The notes under the pieces were generated by a model. The model saw nothing but the letters and a program-made list of their open reading frames with translations. It was not told where the DNA came from and did not search any database. DNA of 64,000 bases. It comes from Ruminococcus sp. (lineage in GTDB: Bacteria; Bacillota; Clostridia; Oscillospirales; Ruminococcaceae). Location of the stretch: the NCBI GenBank assembly GCA_020861185.1, contig JAJBSV010000010.1, forward strand, positions 54,669-118,668. Direction: 5' to 3'. Position numbers and translations under genes: made by a program. This document shows positions 24,217 to 32,543 of the stretch, piece after piece. How positions within the stretch are numbered: position 1 is the first letter of the stretch; every line of letters begins with the position of its first letter.

Positions 24217-24245
24217 TTGACATAATGGGAATTCTATTATAAAAT
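24217..24245 (+). promoter_or_regulatory. promoter of the rny leader
   Basis: TTGACA 24217-24222, 17 bp, TAAAAT 24240-24245. Confidence 0.6.
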
Positions 24246-24251
24246 AAAAGG

Positions 24252-24398
24252 GTATGTGGGCTGTGTTGTGCACGGATGCTCTTGAAACTGTGTTTGAGCA
24301 TGCTCAGTATATGTAAACTTTGGCAGGGATGGAAGTTATCTTGCCTTTGTTAATTTCATGAGTTCCCCTCGGATTTTGGGGAAGCTCTTTCTTAAAAC
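24252..24398 (+). ncRNA. Structured leader or small RNA upstream of RNase Y
   Basis: About 240 bases between promoter and rny hold several stable hairpins: ATGCTC...AAAC-TGT-GTTT-GAGCAT (24276-24301), GGCAGG...CTTGCC (24323-24346), and GAGTTCCCC...GGGGAAGCTC followed by TTTCTT (24359-24393), which looks like an intrinsic attenuator. It may be an independent small RNA or a regulatory leader. I could not match it to 6S RNA, SRP RNA or tmRNA. Family unknown. Confidence 0.5.
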
Positions 24399-24487
24399 GG
24401 AAGATGATTTGGCTATTTCGGACTTATTCGCAAGTGGAGCCCGGGTAGGAGTCTTCCGAATAAAATACTCAGAAAGGAGAGTTGTTA

Positions 24488-26053
24488 GTGACATTACCGG
24501 TTACGATCCTTTTATGTGTAGTTGCCCTTGCGATTGGTGCCGGCGTTAGCGGAGTTATATGCTATCGCATGGGAATTGAACATAGAAAGAAAATCGCTGA
24601 AGCGCAGATTGGTTCTGCCGAAGAAGAAGCGAAAAGAATTGTGGAAGAAGCCGGCAAACAGGCTGAATCCTTGAAGAAGGAAAAGCTTGTCGAAGCCAAG
24701 GACGAAATCTACAAAAACCGTATGGAAACCGAAAAGGAGCTGAAGGAGCGCCGCTCGGAAGTTTCCAGACAGGAAAGACGCGTTCAGCAGAAGGAAGAAA
24801 CCCTCGACAAGAAGATAGAAGCTGCCGAGAAGAAGGACGAAAACGTTCAGCGTAAGCTGAAGCAGGCTGAGGCAAAGCTTGCTGAGGCTGAAAAGGTAAA
24901 GGAAAGTCAGCTCGCAGAGCTTGAGAGAATCTCCGGCTTCACGACTGATCAGGCAAAGGAATATCTCTTGAAGTCGCTCGAGGACGATCTGGTCCACGAG
25001 AAGGCAGTCAAGATTGCAAACTACGAATCTCAGGCGAAGGAGGAATGCGAGGCAAAGGCAAGACAGCTTATTTCTCTGGCTATCTCCAGATGCGCCGCAG
25101 ACCAGGTTTCCGAGTCCGCAGTTTCCGTTGTCCCGCTTCCGAACGAGGAGACGAAGGGACGAATCATAGGAAGAGAGGGGCGGAATATCCGTGCTCTCGA
25201 ACAGCTCACCGGCGTCGACCTTATCATCGACGACACGCCGGAGGCTATCACCCTGTCCTGCTTCGACCCCGTCAGAAGGGAAGTTGCAAGGCTGTCGCTT
25301 GAAAAGCTTATTCAGGATGGCAGAATCCATCCGACAAGGATTGAAGAATGTGTTGACAAGGCAAGACGTGAGGTTGAGCAGACCATCAAGTCCGAGGGCG
25401 AAAGAGCTGTCCTCGAGACGAATGTACACGGGCTTAATCACGAGCTTGTCAAGCTTATCGGAAGACTTCACTACAGAACGAGCTATCGTCAGAACGTTCT
25501 GAATCACTCTATAGAGGTTGCACACCTCGCCGGAATGATGGCGAGCGAACTCGGAGTCGACCCGACACTCGCAAGACGTGCGGGACTTCTCCACGACATA
25601 GGAAAGGCGTTGAGCCACGAAATCGAGGGCTCACACGTCCAGATCGGCGTCGATGTCTGCCGCAAGTACAAGGAGTCTCCCGAGGTTATCCACGCTATCG
25701 AGGCTCACCACGGCGACGTTGAGTGCCACTCGGTAATCGCGGCACTGGTTCAGGCGGCGGACGCTATCTCCGCGGCAAGACCGGGCGCAAGAAGCGAGAA
25801 CTTCGAGAACTATATCAAGCGACTCGAGAAGCTTGAGGATATTTGCTCCTCTTATGACGGCGTTGAGAAGTCGTTTGCAATTCAGGCGGGCAGAGAAGTG
25901 CGGATAATGGTCTATCCCGACAAGGTCGACGACGACCAGATGGTCATCGTGGCGAGGGAAATCGCTCAGAAGATTGAGCAGGAAATGGACTATCCCGGAC
26001 AGATTAAGGTAAACATAATCCGAGAATCCCGCGCCGTAGAGTACGCGAAATAG
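24488..26053 (+). CDS. rny: Ribonuclease Y
   Basis: 521 residues from GTG 24488, which has AAAGGAG 7 bases upstream; TTG 24482 is too close to the site. N-terminal membrane helix ([21 protein letters not shown]), a long coiled coil at ~25-165 ([24 protein letters not shown]...), a KH domain with [21 protein letters not shown] near residue 220, and an HD domain with the catalytic HDIGKA near 365-370. This membrane-anchored endoribonuclease starts decay of many mRNAs in Firmicutes and acts on riboswitch and structured RNAs. It ends at a strong terminator. Confidence 0.96.
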   Translation: MTLPVTILLCVVALAIGAGVSGVICYRMGIEHRKKIAEAQIGSAEEEAKRIVEEAGKQAESLKKEKLVEAKDEIYKNRMETEKELKERRSEVSRQERRVQQKEETLDKKIEAAEKKDENVQRKLKQAEAKLAEAEKVKESQLAELERISGFTTDQAKEYLLKSLEDDLVHEKAVKIANYESQAKEECEAKARQLISLAISRCAADQVSESAVSVVPLPNEETKGRIIGREGRNIRALEQLTGVDLIIDDTPEAITLSCFDPVRREVARLSLEKLIQDGRIHPTRIEECVDKARREVEQTIKSEGERAVLETNVHGLNHELVKLIGRLHYRTSYRQNVLNHSIEVAHLAGMMASELGVDPTLARRAGLLHDIGKALSHEIEGSHVQIGVDVCRKYKESPEVIHAIEAHHGDVECHSVIAALVQAADAISAARPGARSENFENYIKRLEKLEDICSSYDGVEKSFAIQAGREVRIMVYPDKVDDDQMVIVAREIAQKIEQEMDYPGQIKVNIIRESRAVEYAK

Positions 26054-26054
26054 A

Positions 26055-26083
26055 AAAAAGCGGGCGATGCCCGCTTTTTTTCG
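26055..26083 (+). terminator. terminator after rny
   Basis: AAAAAAGCGGGC-GAT-GCCCGCTTTTTTT, a strong hairpin with long T-run. Confidence 0.92.
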
Positions 26084-26100
26084 CACTTCGTGCGCCATTT

Positions 26101-26171
26101 GTAGGGGCGGATATTATCCGCCCGTCGTAGTACCGAGCGCGGTGTTTCGGGCGGATGATATCCGCCCCTAC
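26101..26171. repeat. GTAGGGGCGGATA palindromic repeat, copy 3
   Basis: Two inverted arms around a ~24-base loop (TCGTAGTACC...). Confidence 0.85.
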
Positions 26172-26201
26172 ACCAGATTACCCAACAAAGGAGATATAAA
26201 T

Positions 26202-26660
26202 ATGATTCGCCCAGCAACCATATCCGACGCCCCTGCAATCATGTCGCTTCTTGAGCAGGTTGGAGGGCTTCATCACAATATCCGCCCCGACATTTTTGGG
26301 GAGAGGAAGTATACCGAGGAGGAGCTCTCAGGGCTCTTTGGCAACGAGAAGTCCCCCATCTTCGTCTATGAAGAGGACGGCAAAGTCCTCGGGCATCTCT
26401 TCTGTTCAATCAAAGATTATACAGGTTCAAATCAGCTCATGCCGATCAAGAGCCTCTACATAGACGACTTCTGCGTCGACGAAAACGCCCGTGGCAAAGG
26501 CATCGGCACGAAGCTCTATGAGTTCGCAAAGGACTATGCGAAAGAAATCGGTTGCTACAACCTGACCCTCTGCGTCTGGGAAGGAAACGATTCCGCCAAG
26601 GCGTTTTATGACAAGATGGGGATGGGCGTGCAGAGGACGGTTAGGGAAACGATATTGTAG
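26202..26660 (+). CDS. GNAT-family N-acetyltransferase
   Basis: 152 residues from ATG 26202 (AAAGGAGATATAA upstream). A longer in-frame opening runs back through the palindromic repeat and is not real. GNAT features are IRPATISDAPAIMSLL, the acetyl-CoA pyrophosphate loop VDENARGKGIGTKLYEFAKDYA and the C-terminal NDSAKAFYDKMGM. Acceptor substrate unknown. Its stop TAG (26658-26660) lies in GTAGGGGCA, a fragment of the repeat family. Confidence 0.9.
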   Translation: MIRPATISDAPAIMSLLEQVGGLHHNIRPDIFGERKYTEEELSGLFGNEKSPIFVYEEDGKVLGHLFCSIKDYTGSNQLMPIKSLYIDDFCVDENARGKGIGTKLYEFAKDYAKEIGCYNLTLCVWEGNDSAKAFYDKMGMGVQRTVRETIL

Positions 26661-26668
26661 GGGCATTT

Positions 26669-26737
26669 GTAGGGGCGGATATTATCTGCCCGTACCCCTC
26701 ACCAACAGCTTTTCGGGCGGATAATATCCGCCCCTAC
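26669..26737. repeat. GTAGGGGCGGATA palindromic repeat, copy 4
   Basis: Two inverted arms with a ~20-base loop. An extra GTAGGGGCA fragment sits just before it (26657-26665), suggesting tandem insertion or slippage. Confidence 0.85.
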
Positions 26738-26766
26738 ACGAATTACCAAAGGAGGCGACAATCCAA

Positions 26767-27624
26767 ATGAAAGACTTCTTCACCAGCACCAAGTTCAAGG
26801 TCATACTTTGTATTGCCGCCTTGATGATTGGGATTATGATTTATGCGGCGGTGGCGTCGGGGAGCGCGATAAGCTCGGCGTTCGGGACGATTCTTGAGCC
26901 GTTCCAGTCGGCTTCGCAGAGCATCTCGACGTGGGTCACCACCAGAATCGACATGTTTGTCAACGCTGGGAAGTATTATGAAGAGAATCAGGCTTTGAAA
27001 GAAGAGATTGCCCGGCTCACCGGCGAAATGGCGGACTATGAGACCGTTATGCAGGAGAACGAACAGCTCCGCGAGATGGTCAGCCTCGCCGAATCGTCGG
27101 AGGGAATGGAGTTCTCCGAGCCGTGCAAGGTCATCGGTAGGACTGCGAACGACGTCTACGGCTCGTTCTTCATCGACAAGGGTTCGAAGGACGGAATCGA
27201 ATATTACGACCCCGTCGTGACGGCGAACGGCTTGGTCGGCTTCGTCACCGAGGTTGAATATACCTACTCGAAGGTCACGACTATCCTCTCGAGCGACGTC
27301 TCAATCGGAATCTATTGCGTCGAGACGGGCGAGACTGGCGTCACCGAAGGGAGCTATACCCTCGGACTTAACGGCAAGCTCAGGATGATTTATATCCCTC
27401 TCGACTGCGAGATGGAGTCGGGCGACATCGTCGTCACCTCCGGCTACTCGGGGCTCGTCCCGAACGGGCTCATCGTCGGCACCGTCGGCGACACCGAAAT
27501 CACAGCGAGCGGGCTTTCGAGGACGGCTGTCATCACCCCGACTGTCAACCCGGATGAGCTGACGAGCGTCTATGTCATAGTTGACTTTGAGGGAAAGGGG
27601 AGCGGCTATGAGAGTTCAGACTAA
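26767..27624 (+). CDS. mreC: Rod shape-determining protein MreC
   Basis: 285 residues, ATG 26767 after AAAGGAGGCGACA. One N-terminal transmembrane helix (KVILCIAALMIGIMIYAAVA), a coiled coil (ENQALKEEIARLTGEMADYETVMQENEQL), then the MreC beta domains with IGRTANDVYGSFFIDKGSKDGIEYYDPVV and SGYSGLVPNGLIVG. MreC links the cell-wall elongation machinery outside the membrane. mreB is not in the window. Its end overlaps mreD by 17 bases. Confidence 0.93.
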   Translation: MKDFFTSTKFKVILCIAALMIGIMIYAAVASGSAISSAFGTILEPFQSASQSISTWVTTRIDMFVNAGKYYEENQALKEEIARLTGEMADYETVMQENEQLREMVSLAESSEGMEFSEPCKVIGRTANDVYGSFFIDKGSKDGIEYYDPVVTANGLVGFVTEVEYTYSKVTTILSSDVSIGIYCVETGETGVTEGSYTLGLNGKLRMIYIPLDCEMESGDIVVTSGYSGLVPNGLIVGTVGDTEITASGLSRTAVITPTVNPDELTSVYVIVDFEGKGSGYESSD

Positions 27625-28186
27625 ACCGAAGCGCGAAGGGCTCTCCCAGAATATAAGAACGGTCCTGAAATGGGTGTTTTACGTTTTTGTCCTGATATTT
27701 TTCTACTGCGTGATGGTCTCGGGGAGCGGCAACGGCGCGAAGGCTTTGATGCTCATCCCCTTCTCGACGGCGATTGCCTGCTATGAGGGCGAAATCCCTT
27801 CGGCGGTTATCGGCGCGATTTCGGGGATTCTCATCGACATGGCGACGGGTCAGCTGATCGGCTTCACGGGGCTTTACTTATGCCTCTTTTGCGGAATCAT
27901 CAGCGGCATGTTCCGCCAGTTCCTGAGAAAGAACATCGTGAACTACTTCGCCCTGACCGTCGCGACCTGCCTCGTGTACCTCTATGTCGACTACTACTTC
28001 TTCTATGTGATATGGGACTACGAGGGCTATCGGGAGGTGCTGAAAGCACGGCTCATCCCGAGCCACCTGAAGACGATAGTCTTCTCCCCACTCTGTTACC
28101 TCACCTGCCTCGCGGCGGAAAAGCTGTCGACGGTGAAGAGAAAGCTTGAGCTCGAGGAGAAGAGCGAGATGGTGGACAGGGTTTAA
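27608..28186 (+). CDS. mreD: Rod shape-determining protein MreD
   Basis: 192 residues from ATG 27608, with AAGGGGAGC upstream, inside the 3' end of mreC. Several hydrophobic helices (VFYVFVLIFFYCVMVSGSG, VIGAISGILIDMATGQLIGFTGLYLCLFCG, NYFALTVATCLVYLYVDYYFFYVI) match the MreD membrane fold, including the conserved G-x(3)D-x(2)TG segment. Works with MreC in the elongasome. Followed by a bidirectional terminator. Confidence 0.87.
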   Translation: MRVQTKPKREGLSQNIRTVLKWVFYVFVLIFFYCVMVSGSGNGAKALMLIPFSTAIACYEGEIPSAVIGAISGILIDMATGQLIGFTGLYLCLFCGIISGMFRQFLRKNIVNYFALTVATCLVYLYVDYYFFYVIWDYEGYREVLKARLIPSHLKTIVFSPLCYLTCLAAEKLSTVKRKLELEEKSEMVDRV

Positions 28187-28192
28187 AAAAAT

Positions 28193-28220
28193 AAGGGCGG
28201 AAAAATCCGCCCTTTTTCTT
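28193..28220. terminator. bidirectional terminator between mreD and solute-binding protein 2
   Basis: AAGGGCGGA-AAAA-TCCGCCCTT flanked by A- and T-runs. It serves both convergent genes. Confidence 0.9.
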
Positions 28221-28221
28221 A

Positions 28222-29661
28222 TTAATTCAAACTATACGGATCATACGATGCAATCGTCTCGTTGAGCTGGTTGACGTAGTAGTCAATCTGCTCGGAGTAG
28301 GTCTCCTTCATCTGTGCCCATGTGGTCGGGTCCTCAGCCTCGCCGAAGCCTTCGAGGGCGGAAACGACGTTATTGAGCTTGTCGCCGAGACCTTCATAGT
28401 AGGAAACGATAACCTTCGAGCCGTTATTCGCGAGGTCATAGCACTCGTCCCACATGTCGAGCATGTCCTGAGTCCAGAGGTATGTGGTCTCAAGCTGCTG
28501 ACGGTCGATATTGACGACTGTCGGGTCGAGAACCTTGAATCTCATGCAAGCCGCCAAGAGCGCGACGCCCTCGGGGTTCTGAGCGCCCTGAACGAGAGCG
28601 TATGCCGACGGAGTGGTTTCTGCGTAGTAGACGCCGTCGCCGTCGTCATCTCTTGGAAGCGGAACGAACATCAATTCATCCAGATCTCCCCAGACTGAGC
28701 TTATCGAGTCGACAGGACCGGTGAACATGTAGGTGCCGCCGATATAGAAGAGGCAAAGTCCTTCCTTCATACCTCCGCCGTCAACACTGTTTCTTATCGA
28801 CCAGCCGTTGTTCCAGACGGGATACTGGCAGTCGTTCTTTGCAATGTCATACATAAGGTTTGCCGCACGCTCGATTGCCGGCGCATCAATGTTCGATTCA
28901 AATTCCATCGTTTCGGTGTTGTAGACGACAACGAGCTCGCCGCAGGAGCGCATTATAGCTTCGCCATAGCCCCAGCCGTCAAGAGCATATCTGTCCTCAT
29001 CGGCGTCGGTGAAGTCGGTGCACATCTCATAGAAGACGTCCCAGGTCCACTCGTCATTATAATAGAGCTCGGCGGGGTCGTCATAGCCGTATTCGGAAAC
29101 GACTCGTCTGTTATAGGCGCAGACGTTGCCGAAGGTTACGTCGTAAATCATGGTGTAGTGCAGACCCTTGATTGTATAGTAGCTGTCGGCATAGTCCTTC
29201 ACGCCTGCCCAGAGCGGGTCGCTGTAGTCCATGTAGTCGTCGACCGGCATAAATACGCCCTTCATGCACATCATCGGGAAGATTCCGTCGTGCCCGGGAT
29301 AGAAGTCGGGCGAGTTGGATGCGAGGACATAGTTCGCAATCTCGTCAAAACGGGTGTCCCAGGTGACCTCAATCCACTCGACGGTGCAACCGTACTTCTC
29401 CTGGAAGGTCCAGTAGCCGGAGTTGATGATTTCGTCTTCGGAATAGTTCTGAATGTCGTCGTACCACGCACACCACTTGACTGTTGTGCCTGCGGCAGAG
29501 GTTTCCGAAGCGTCGGGGAGATAAATTCCCGCCGCATTGAGGATTGCCTCGGCGTCCTGAGTGGCGAATGTGAGCTGTACAACCTCTCTCGAGGAGCTTC
29601 CACAGCCGACAAGTGCCAGAATCATGATGCCCGCCAGCAGGAGTGCGAATATTTTCTTCAT
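28222..29661 (-). CDS. Extracellular solute-binding lipoprotein, paralogue 2
   Basis: 479 residues. Signal peptide MKKIFALLLAGIMILALVGC with lipobox Cys at residue 20. It aligns along its whole length with the protein at 3363-4829: shared SSREVVQLTFATQDAE-like start, WTWDVFYEMC, MKEGLCLFYIGG, VPLPRDDDGDG and the C-terminal DPYSL ending. Main differences are in the SNNSDSA/SNIDAPA region and residues facing the expected ligand cleft. It is an ABC-importer type binding protein with no transporter genes nearby. Own promoter (29722-29694). Confidence 0.82.
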   Translation of the reverse strand: MKKIFALLLAGIMILALVGCGSSSREVVQLTFATQDAEAILNAAGIYLPDASETSAAGTTVKWCAWYDDIQNYSEDEIINSGYWTFQEKYGCTVEWIEVTWDTRFDEIANYVLASNSPDFYPGHDGIFPMMCMKGVFMPVDDYMDYSDPLWAGVKDYADSYYTIKGLHYTMIYDVTFGNVCAYNRRVVSEYGYDDPAELYYNDEWTWDVFYEMCTDFTDADEDRYALDGWGYGEAIMRSCGELVVVYNTETMEFESNIDAPAIERAANLMYDIAKNDCQYPVWNNGWSIRNSVDGGGMKEGLCLFYIGGTYMFTGPVDSISSVWGDLDELMFVPLPRDDDGDGVYYAETTPSAYALVQGAQNPEGVALLAACMRFKVLDPTVVNIDRQQLETTYLWTQDMLDMWDECYDLANNGSKVIVSYYEGLGDKLNNVVSALEGFGEAEDPTTWAQMKETYSEQIDYYVNQLNETIASYDPYSLN

Positions 29662-29693
29662 TAAAATACCCCCAATTTGGATTTATTGTTTTC

Positions 29694-29722
29694 ATTATAC
29701 CGTATTTCAGAGATAATTTCAA
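29694..29722 (-). promoter_or_regulatory. promoter of solute-binding protein 2
   Basis: Minus-strand TTGAAA (29722-29717), 17 bp, TATAAT (29699-29694). It has the same hexamers and spacing as the promoter of paralogue 1. Confidence 0.78.
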
Positions 29723-29748
29723 GAGGAATTTCCGCATCATAACGGCTC

Positions 29749-29777
29749 TTGACAACTTATCCCGATAGCGTTATAAT
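29749..29777 (+). promoter_or_regulatory. promoter of mscS
   Basis: TTGACA 29749-29754, 17 bp, TATAAT 29772-29777. Confidence 0.82.
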
Positions 29778-29832
29778 GTCTTCTATACAAAAGTCAACAC
29801 TTGTGGTCTGATTTCAACAGGAGGTACAAATA

Positions 29833-30642
29833 ATGTTGGAAACAATTCAGAACATCCTTGGATTCGGCATCGGCGGATTTACCCTCGGCGGAATCCTGAA
29901 TGCGGTAGTAATCCTTGTCATCTGCGTACTCGTTATGCGGATACTCAACACCCTTATCGGGCGCATGCTCGACAAATCGACAAAAATCGACAAAACCATC
30001 TGCGGCTTCATCAAGACTGCGGCTAAAATTCTCTTGTGGGCTCTCGCGATAATCATCGTTGCCGATTCCTTGGGAATCTCCACAACCTCGCTTGTAGCTC
30101 TCTTAAGCGTCGTAACCTTGGCTCTTTCCCTCTCGGTTCAGAACATCATGTCGAACCTCTTCTCGGGAATCACCCTTCTCATCACCAAGCCTTTCGGCGT
30201 CGGCGACTATGTCGACATTTCCGGCAAGGCGGGCACCGTCAAGAGCGTCGGTCTTTTCTATACCGTTCTTGACACCATCGACAACACCGTCGTCAGCATC
30301 CCGAATTCCGATGCGACCTCGGCTTCCGTCATGAACTACAGCCGTGAGCCGAAGAGAAGAGTCGACCTCAAGGTCTGCGCTTCCTATGACTCCGCAACCG
30401 AGGACGTCAAGGCGGCTGTTCTCGATGCTATCAATCAGGATCCGAAGATTCTTCATGACCCCGAGCCGTTCGTAAAAATCAGCGGCTACAACGCCTCGGA
30501 CATCGAATACACCGTCCGTGTCTGGTGCAACGGCGCCGACTACTGGGACGTCTACTTCAACCTGCACGAAAAGGTCCGTGAGACATTTGCATCCCACGGC
30601 GTCCAGATGGCTTATAATCAGATTGATGTGCATATGAAATAG
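29833..30642 (+). CDS. mscS: Small-conductance mechanosensitive channel
   Basis: 269 residues, ATG 29833 after CAGGAGGTAC. Three N-terminal membrane helices, the third being the pore helix followed by LSLSVQNIMSNLFSGITLLITKPFGVGDYVDI, the hallmark of MscS. The cytoplasmic beta and alpha/beta domains follow (GTVKSVGLFYTVLDTIDNTVVSIPNSDATSA). It should gate under membrane tension and protect against osmotic downshock. Monocistronic. Confidence 0.93.
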   Translation: MLETIQNILGFGIGGFTLGGILNAVVILVICVLVMRILNTLIGRMLDKSTKIDKTICGFIKTAAKILLWALAIIIVADSLGISTTSLVALLSVVTLALSLSVQNIMSNLFSGITLLITKPFGVGDYVDISGKAGTVKSVGLFYTVLDTIDNTVVSIPNSDATSASVMNYSREPKRRVDLKVCASYDSATEDVKAAVLDAINQDPKILHDPEPFVKISGYNASDIEYTVRVWCNGADYWDVYFNLHEKVRETFASHGVQMAYNQIDVHMK

Positions 30643-30669
30643 ATTTCATGATGAAGTAATAGATTATGA

Positions 30670-30738
30670 GTAGGGGCGGATATCATCCGCCCGTTACTTT
30701 TGCATCAACACTTTCGGGCGGATAATATCCGCCCCTAC
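30670..30738. repeat. GTAGGGGCGGATA palindromic repeat, copy 5
   Basis: Two inverted arms with a ~22-base loop, between mscS and the XRE gene. Confidence 0.85.
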
Positions 30739-30755
30739 TTTTTTCAAATTCCCTC

Positions 30756-30784
30756 TTGACAAGTACACCATCATATGCTATACT
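30756..30784 (+). promoter_or_regulatory. promoter of the XRE-DUF3169 operon
   Basis: TTGACA 30756-30761, 17 bp, TATACT 30779-30784. Confidence 0.78.
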
Positions 30785-30788
30785 CTGA

Positions 30789-30853
30789 AATGACAAAGAA
30801 AGTTGTCATTTTGACAACCAAATCTGTCAAATTGAAAGCTTCGCTTTCAAAGG
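30789..30853 (+). promoter_or_regulatory. candidate operators in the XRE leader
   Basis: Two spaced inverted repeats, TGACAA-AGAAAG-TTGTCA and TTGACAA-CCAAATC-TGTCAAA, then a TTGAAAGC/GCTTTCAA hairpin just before the ribosome site. The TGACAA half-sites are suitable for binding by the XRE protein (inference). Confidence 0.45.
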
Positions 30854-30863
30854 AGGCAGGCAT

Positions 30864-31085
30864 ATGCCGATACTGAAAAATCATCTCAAGGAGAAGCGGG
30901 CGGCGCTTGGGGTCAATCAGCAGGAGATGGGGCGGCTCTGCGGCGTGTCGAGGCAGACGATAAGCCTCATCGAGCGCGGCGACTATTCCCCGTCGGTAAC
31001 TCTGGCGCTGACTATTGCCAAGGTCTGCGAGTGCTCCGTCGATGAAATATTTTATTTGCAGGAGGAAAACGAAAGTGGAAAATAA
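30864..31085 (+). CDS. Small XRE-family transcriptional regulator
   Basis: 73 residues, ATG 30864 after AAAGGAGGC. It is essentially only a helix-turn-helix (LKEKRAALGVNQQEMGRLCGVSRQTISLIERGDYSPSVTLALTIAKVCECSVDEIFYLQEE), of the type that pairs with DUF3169 membrane proteins in Firmicutes. Overlaps the next gene by 11 bases. Confidence 0.9.
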   Translation: MPILKNHLKEKRAALGVNQQEMGRLCGVSRQTISLIERGDYSPSVTLALTIAKVCECSVDEIFYLQEENESGK

Positions 31086-31629
31086 TGATAATGAAATCAA
31101 AAAGGATAATAAGAAGGCTCTGCCGATGTTCATCGGGATAATCGTCCTGTCGGCGGTGGTCGGGTTCGTGCTCGGGCTTGCGTCCGTGTTTGTCGACCAT
31201 TCGGACAGGATAGGGGAGCTCGGTGCGCTTTTCGGGAAGTACATGGCACCCTGCCTGATGATTGTGCTTGCGATAGTCGTGCCGCTCATCTGCATCTATG
31301 AGTACAGGAGTGCGAAGAAGATTCTTCGGGGCTGGGACGGCGAGGACGAGGAGATTTACGAGAAGGCGGACTCGAAGCTCTCGAGCGTCATCCACACGAC
31401 GAGCGTCGCCCTTATAATCTCCTTCTTCCTGATTGCGGCGTCCTATTCGGGCGGAATGGAGAATATCAGCGAATTCACGCTTGTTGCGATTATCGGATTT
31501 GTCGCCGTAATGGCGGAGGCAGTTATTCTCCAGCAGAAGTCGGTCGACCTGATTAAGTCCCGGAACCCCGAGAAGAAGGGCTCCGTCTACGACATGCGGT
31601 TCCAGAAAAAAGTGGCTTGCGAGCTGTGA
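31075..31629 (+). CDS. DUF3169-like membrane protein, N-terminal part (frameshifted)
   Basis: Starts at GTG 31075 with AGGAGGAAAA 9 bases upstream. 184 residues with four hydrophobic helices (MFIGIIVLSAVVGFVLGLASVF, YMAPCLMIVLAIVVPLICIYEY, TSVALIISFFLIAASYSGG, FTLVAIIGFVAVMAEAVIL). The frame ends VACEL-stop right after a run of six A at 31606-31611. Removing one A would give KKWLASCDEAEKAMIGQCAYKAYQ and join the downstream frame, which restores a full-length DUF3169 protein. So the gene is broken or the base is an error. Confidence 0.78.
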   Translation: MENNDNEIKKDNKKALPMFIGIIVLSAVVGFVLGLASVFVDHSDRIGELGALFGKYMAPCLMIVLAIVVPLICIYEYRSAKKILRGWDGEDEEIYEKADSKLSSVIHTTSVALIISFFLIAASYSGGMENISEFTLVAIIGFVAVMAEAVILQQKSVDLIKSRNPEKKGSVYDMRFQKKVACEL

Positions 31630-31645
31630 CGAAGCGGAAAAGGCG

Positions 31646-31843
31646 ATGATCGGGCAATGCGCCTACAAAGCCTATCAGACGACCAACACCGTCTGCGCCG
31701 TCCTTGCCGTGGTCTTAGCGCTTGCGGCGATGATTTTCGGCACCGGCTTCCTGCCGTCACTCGTTGTGTGCATAATCTGGTTTGTGAATACGGAAGCGTA
31801 TATGAGAGAGGCAAAGAAATTAGGTAGGATAGGAGTTATGTAG
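31646..31843 (+). CDS. DUF3169-like membrane protein, C-terminal part (frameshifted)
   Basis: 65 residues, IGQCAYKAYQTTNTVCAVLAVVLALAAMIFGTG... with two membrane helices. It is the remainder of the preceding gene in the +1 frame and has no ribosome site of its own. The TAG stop is contributed by the adjacent GTAGGGG repeat. Confidence 0.7.
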   Translation: MIGQCAYKAYQTTNTVCAVLAVVLALAAMIFGTGFLPSLVVCIIWFVNTEAYMREAKKLGRIGVM

Positions 31844-31909
31844 GGGCGGATATCATCCGCCCGAACCTCTCGCAGGCACCCATAACGGGCGGATAATATC
31901 CGCCCCTAC
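31840..31909. repeat. GTAGGGGCGGATA palindromic repeat, copy 6
   Basis: Two inverted arms with a ~22-base loop. The first arm supplies the stop codon of the upstream frame. Confidence 0.85.
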
Positions 31910-31924
31910 AGAAAGGAAATCAAC

Positions 31925-32500
31925 ATGAAAAGTCAAAATTTTGAAAGAACCCTCCCGGAAGGCTACCACGAAGCATATGTCATCGACGCAACGAAAGGCA
32001 AGTTCAGCCTGTGGCTGAATATTGTTGCGATGGCACTGATGGTCGTTATTGCTGTGCCGCTCGCGGTCATAATCTCGAGAATGGGGGAGATACATGTCAA
32101 CAGCACGTTTTTGCTCATCCTCTGCGGCTTGCTCATCGTCTATACGATTCTCCACGAGCTCACCCACGGCATCGCCTACAAGCTGATGACCGGCGAGAAG
32201 CTCACGTTCGGGCTGACCCTGACGGTCGCATACTGCGGCGTGCCGAAGATATTCGTCTACAGAAAAACGGCGTTGGTAGCACTTCTTGCGCCCTTCACCG
32301 TCTACACGATTCTGTTTTTGGTGCTCCTCGTCGCTCTGCCCGACCCGACCATGAAGCTTGCGGTCGCTCTCCTCTTTGCCATCCACTTCGGCGGCTGTGC
32401 GGGGGATTTGTATGATACGTTTATTTATCTGACGAAGTTCCGCGACCCGACGACGCTCATGCAGGATACCGGTCCGAGGCAGACGTTTTATACGAAATAA
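31925..32500 (+). CDS. DUF3267-type membrane zinc metalloprotease
   Basis: 191 residues, ATG 31925 after AAAGGAAATCAAC. Four to five membrane helices. The motif HELTHG near residue 78 is an HExxH zinc site at the end of a helix (LLILCGLLIVYTILHELTHG), and a possible third ligand region lies in FGGCAGDLYD. This is the DUF3267 (putative zincin) family. Substrate unknown. It stands alone behind a repeat, next to the disrupted XRE/DUF3169 genes. Confidence 0.8.
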   Translation: MKSQNFERTLPEGYHEAYVIDATKGKFSLWLNIVAMALMVVIAVPLAVIISRMGEIHVNSTFLLILCGLLIVYTILHELTHGIAYKLMTGEKLTFGLTLTVAYCGVPKIFVYRKTALVALLAPFTVYTILFLVLLVALPDPTMKLAVALLFAIHFGGCAGDLYDTFIYLTKFRDPTTLMQDTGPRQTFYTK

Positions 32501-32526
32501 AAGACAGCTATTGACAAAATAGCTGT
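32496..32526 (-). terminator. terminator of the locus D peptide mRNA
   Basis: The minus strand reads ACAGCTATT-TTGTC-AATAGCTGT then CTTTTATTTC, a 9-bp stem. The antisense -35 box TTGACA (32511-32516) is inside it. Its T-run overlaps the end of the DUF3267 gene. Confidence 0.75.
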
Positions 32527-32539
32527 TGTGAGTTATAAT
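32511..32539 (+). promoter_or_regulatory. antisense promoter, locus D
   Basis: TTGACA 32511-32516, 17 bp, TATAAT 32534-32539. The transcript starts near AGCAATGGGGACA (32544). Confidence 0.85.
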
Positions 32540-32543
32540 AAGT

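Noticed and set aside
24252..24398. 6S RNA, SRP RNA or tmRNA upstream of rny
   Set aside because: The ends do not form the long closed hairpin of 6S, the conserved SRP tetraloop region is missing, and there is no tRNA-like domain or tag frame.
26067..26201. N-terminal extension of the GNAT gene to 26067
   Set aside because: It is the translation of the palindromic repeat, has no ribosome site, and the GNAT fold starts at 26202, where AAAGGAG is present.
31606..31611. Programmed ribosomal frameshifting at the A6 and A7 runs
   Set aside because: The needed shift is not the usual -1 at A-AAA-AAG, and two of the four broken genes have C runs instead. Indel error or decay is simpler.
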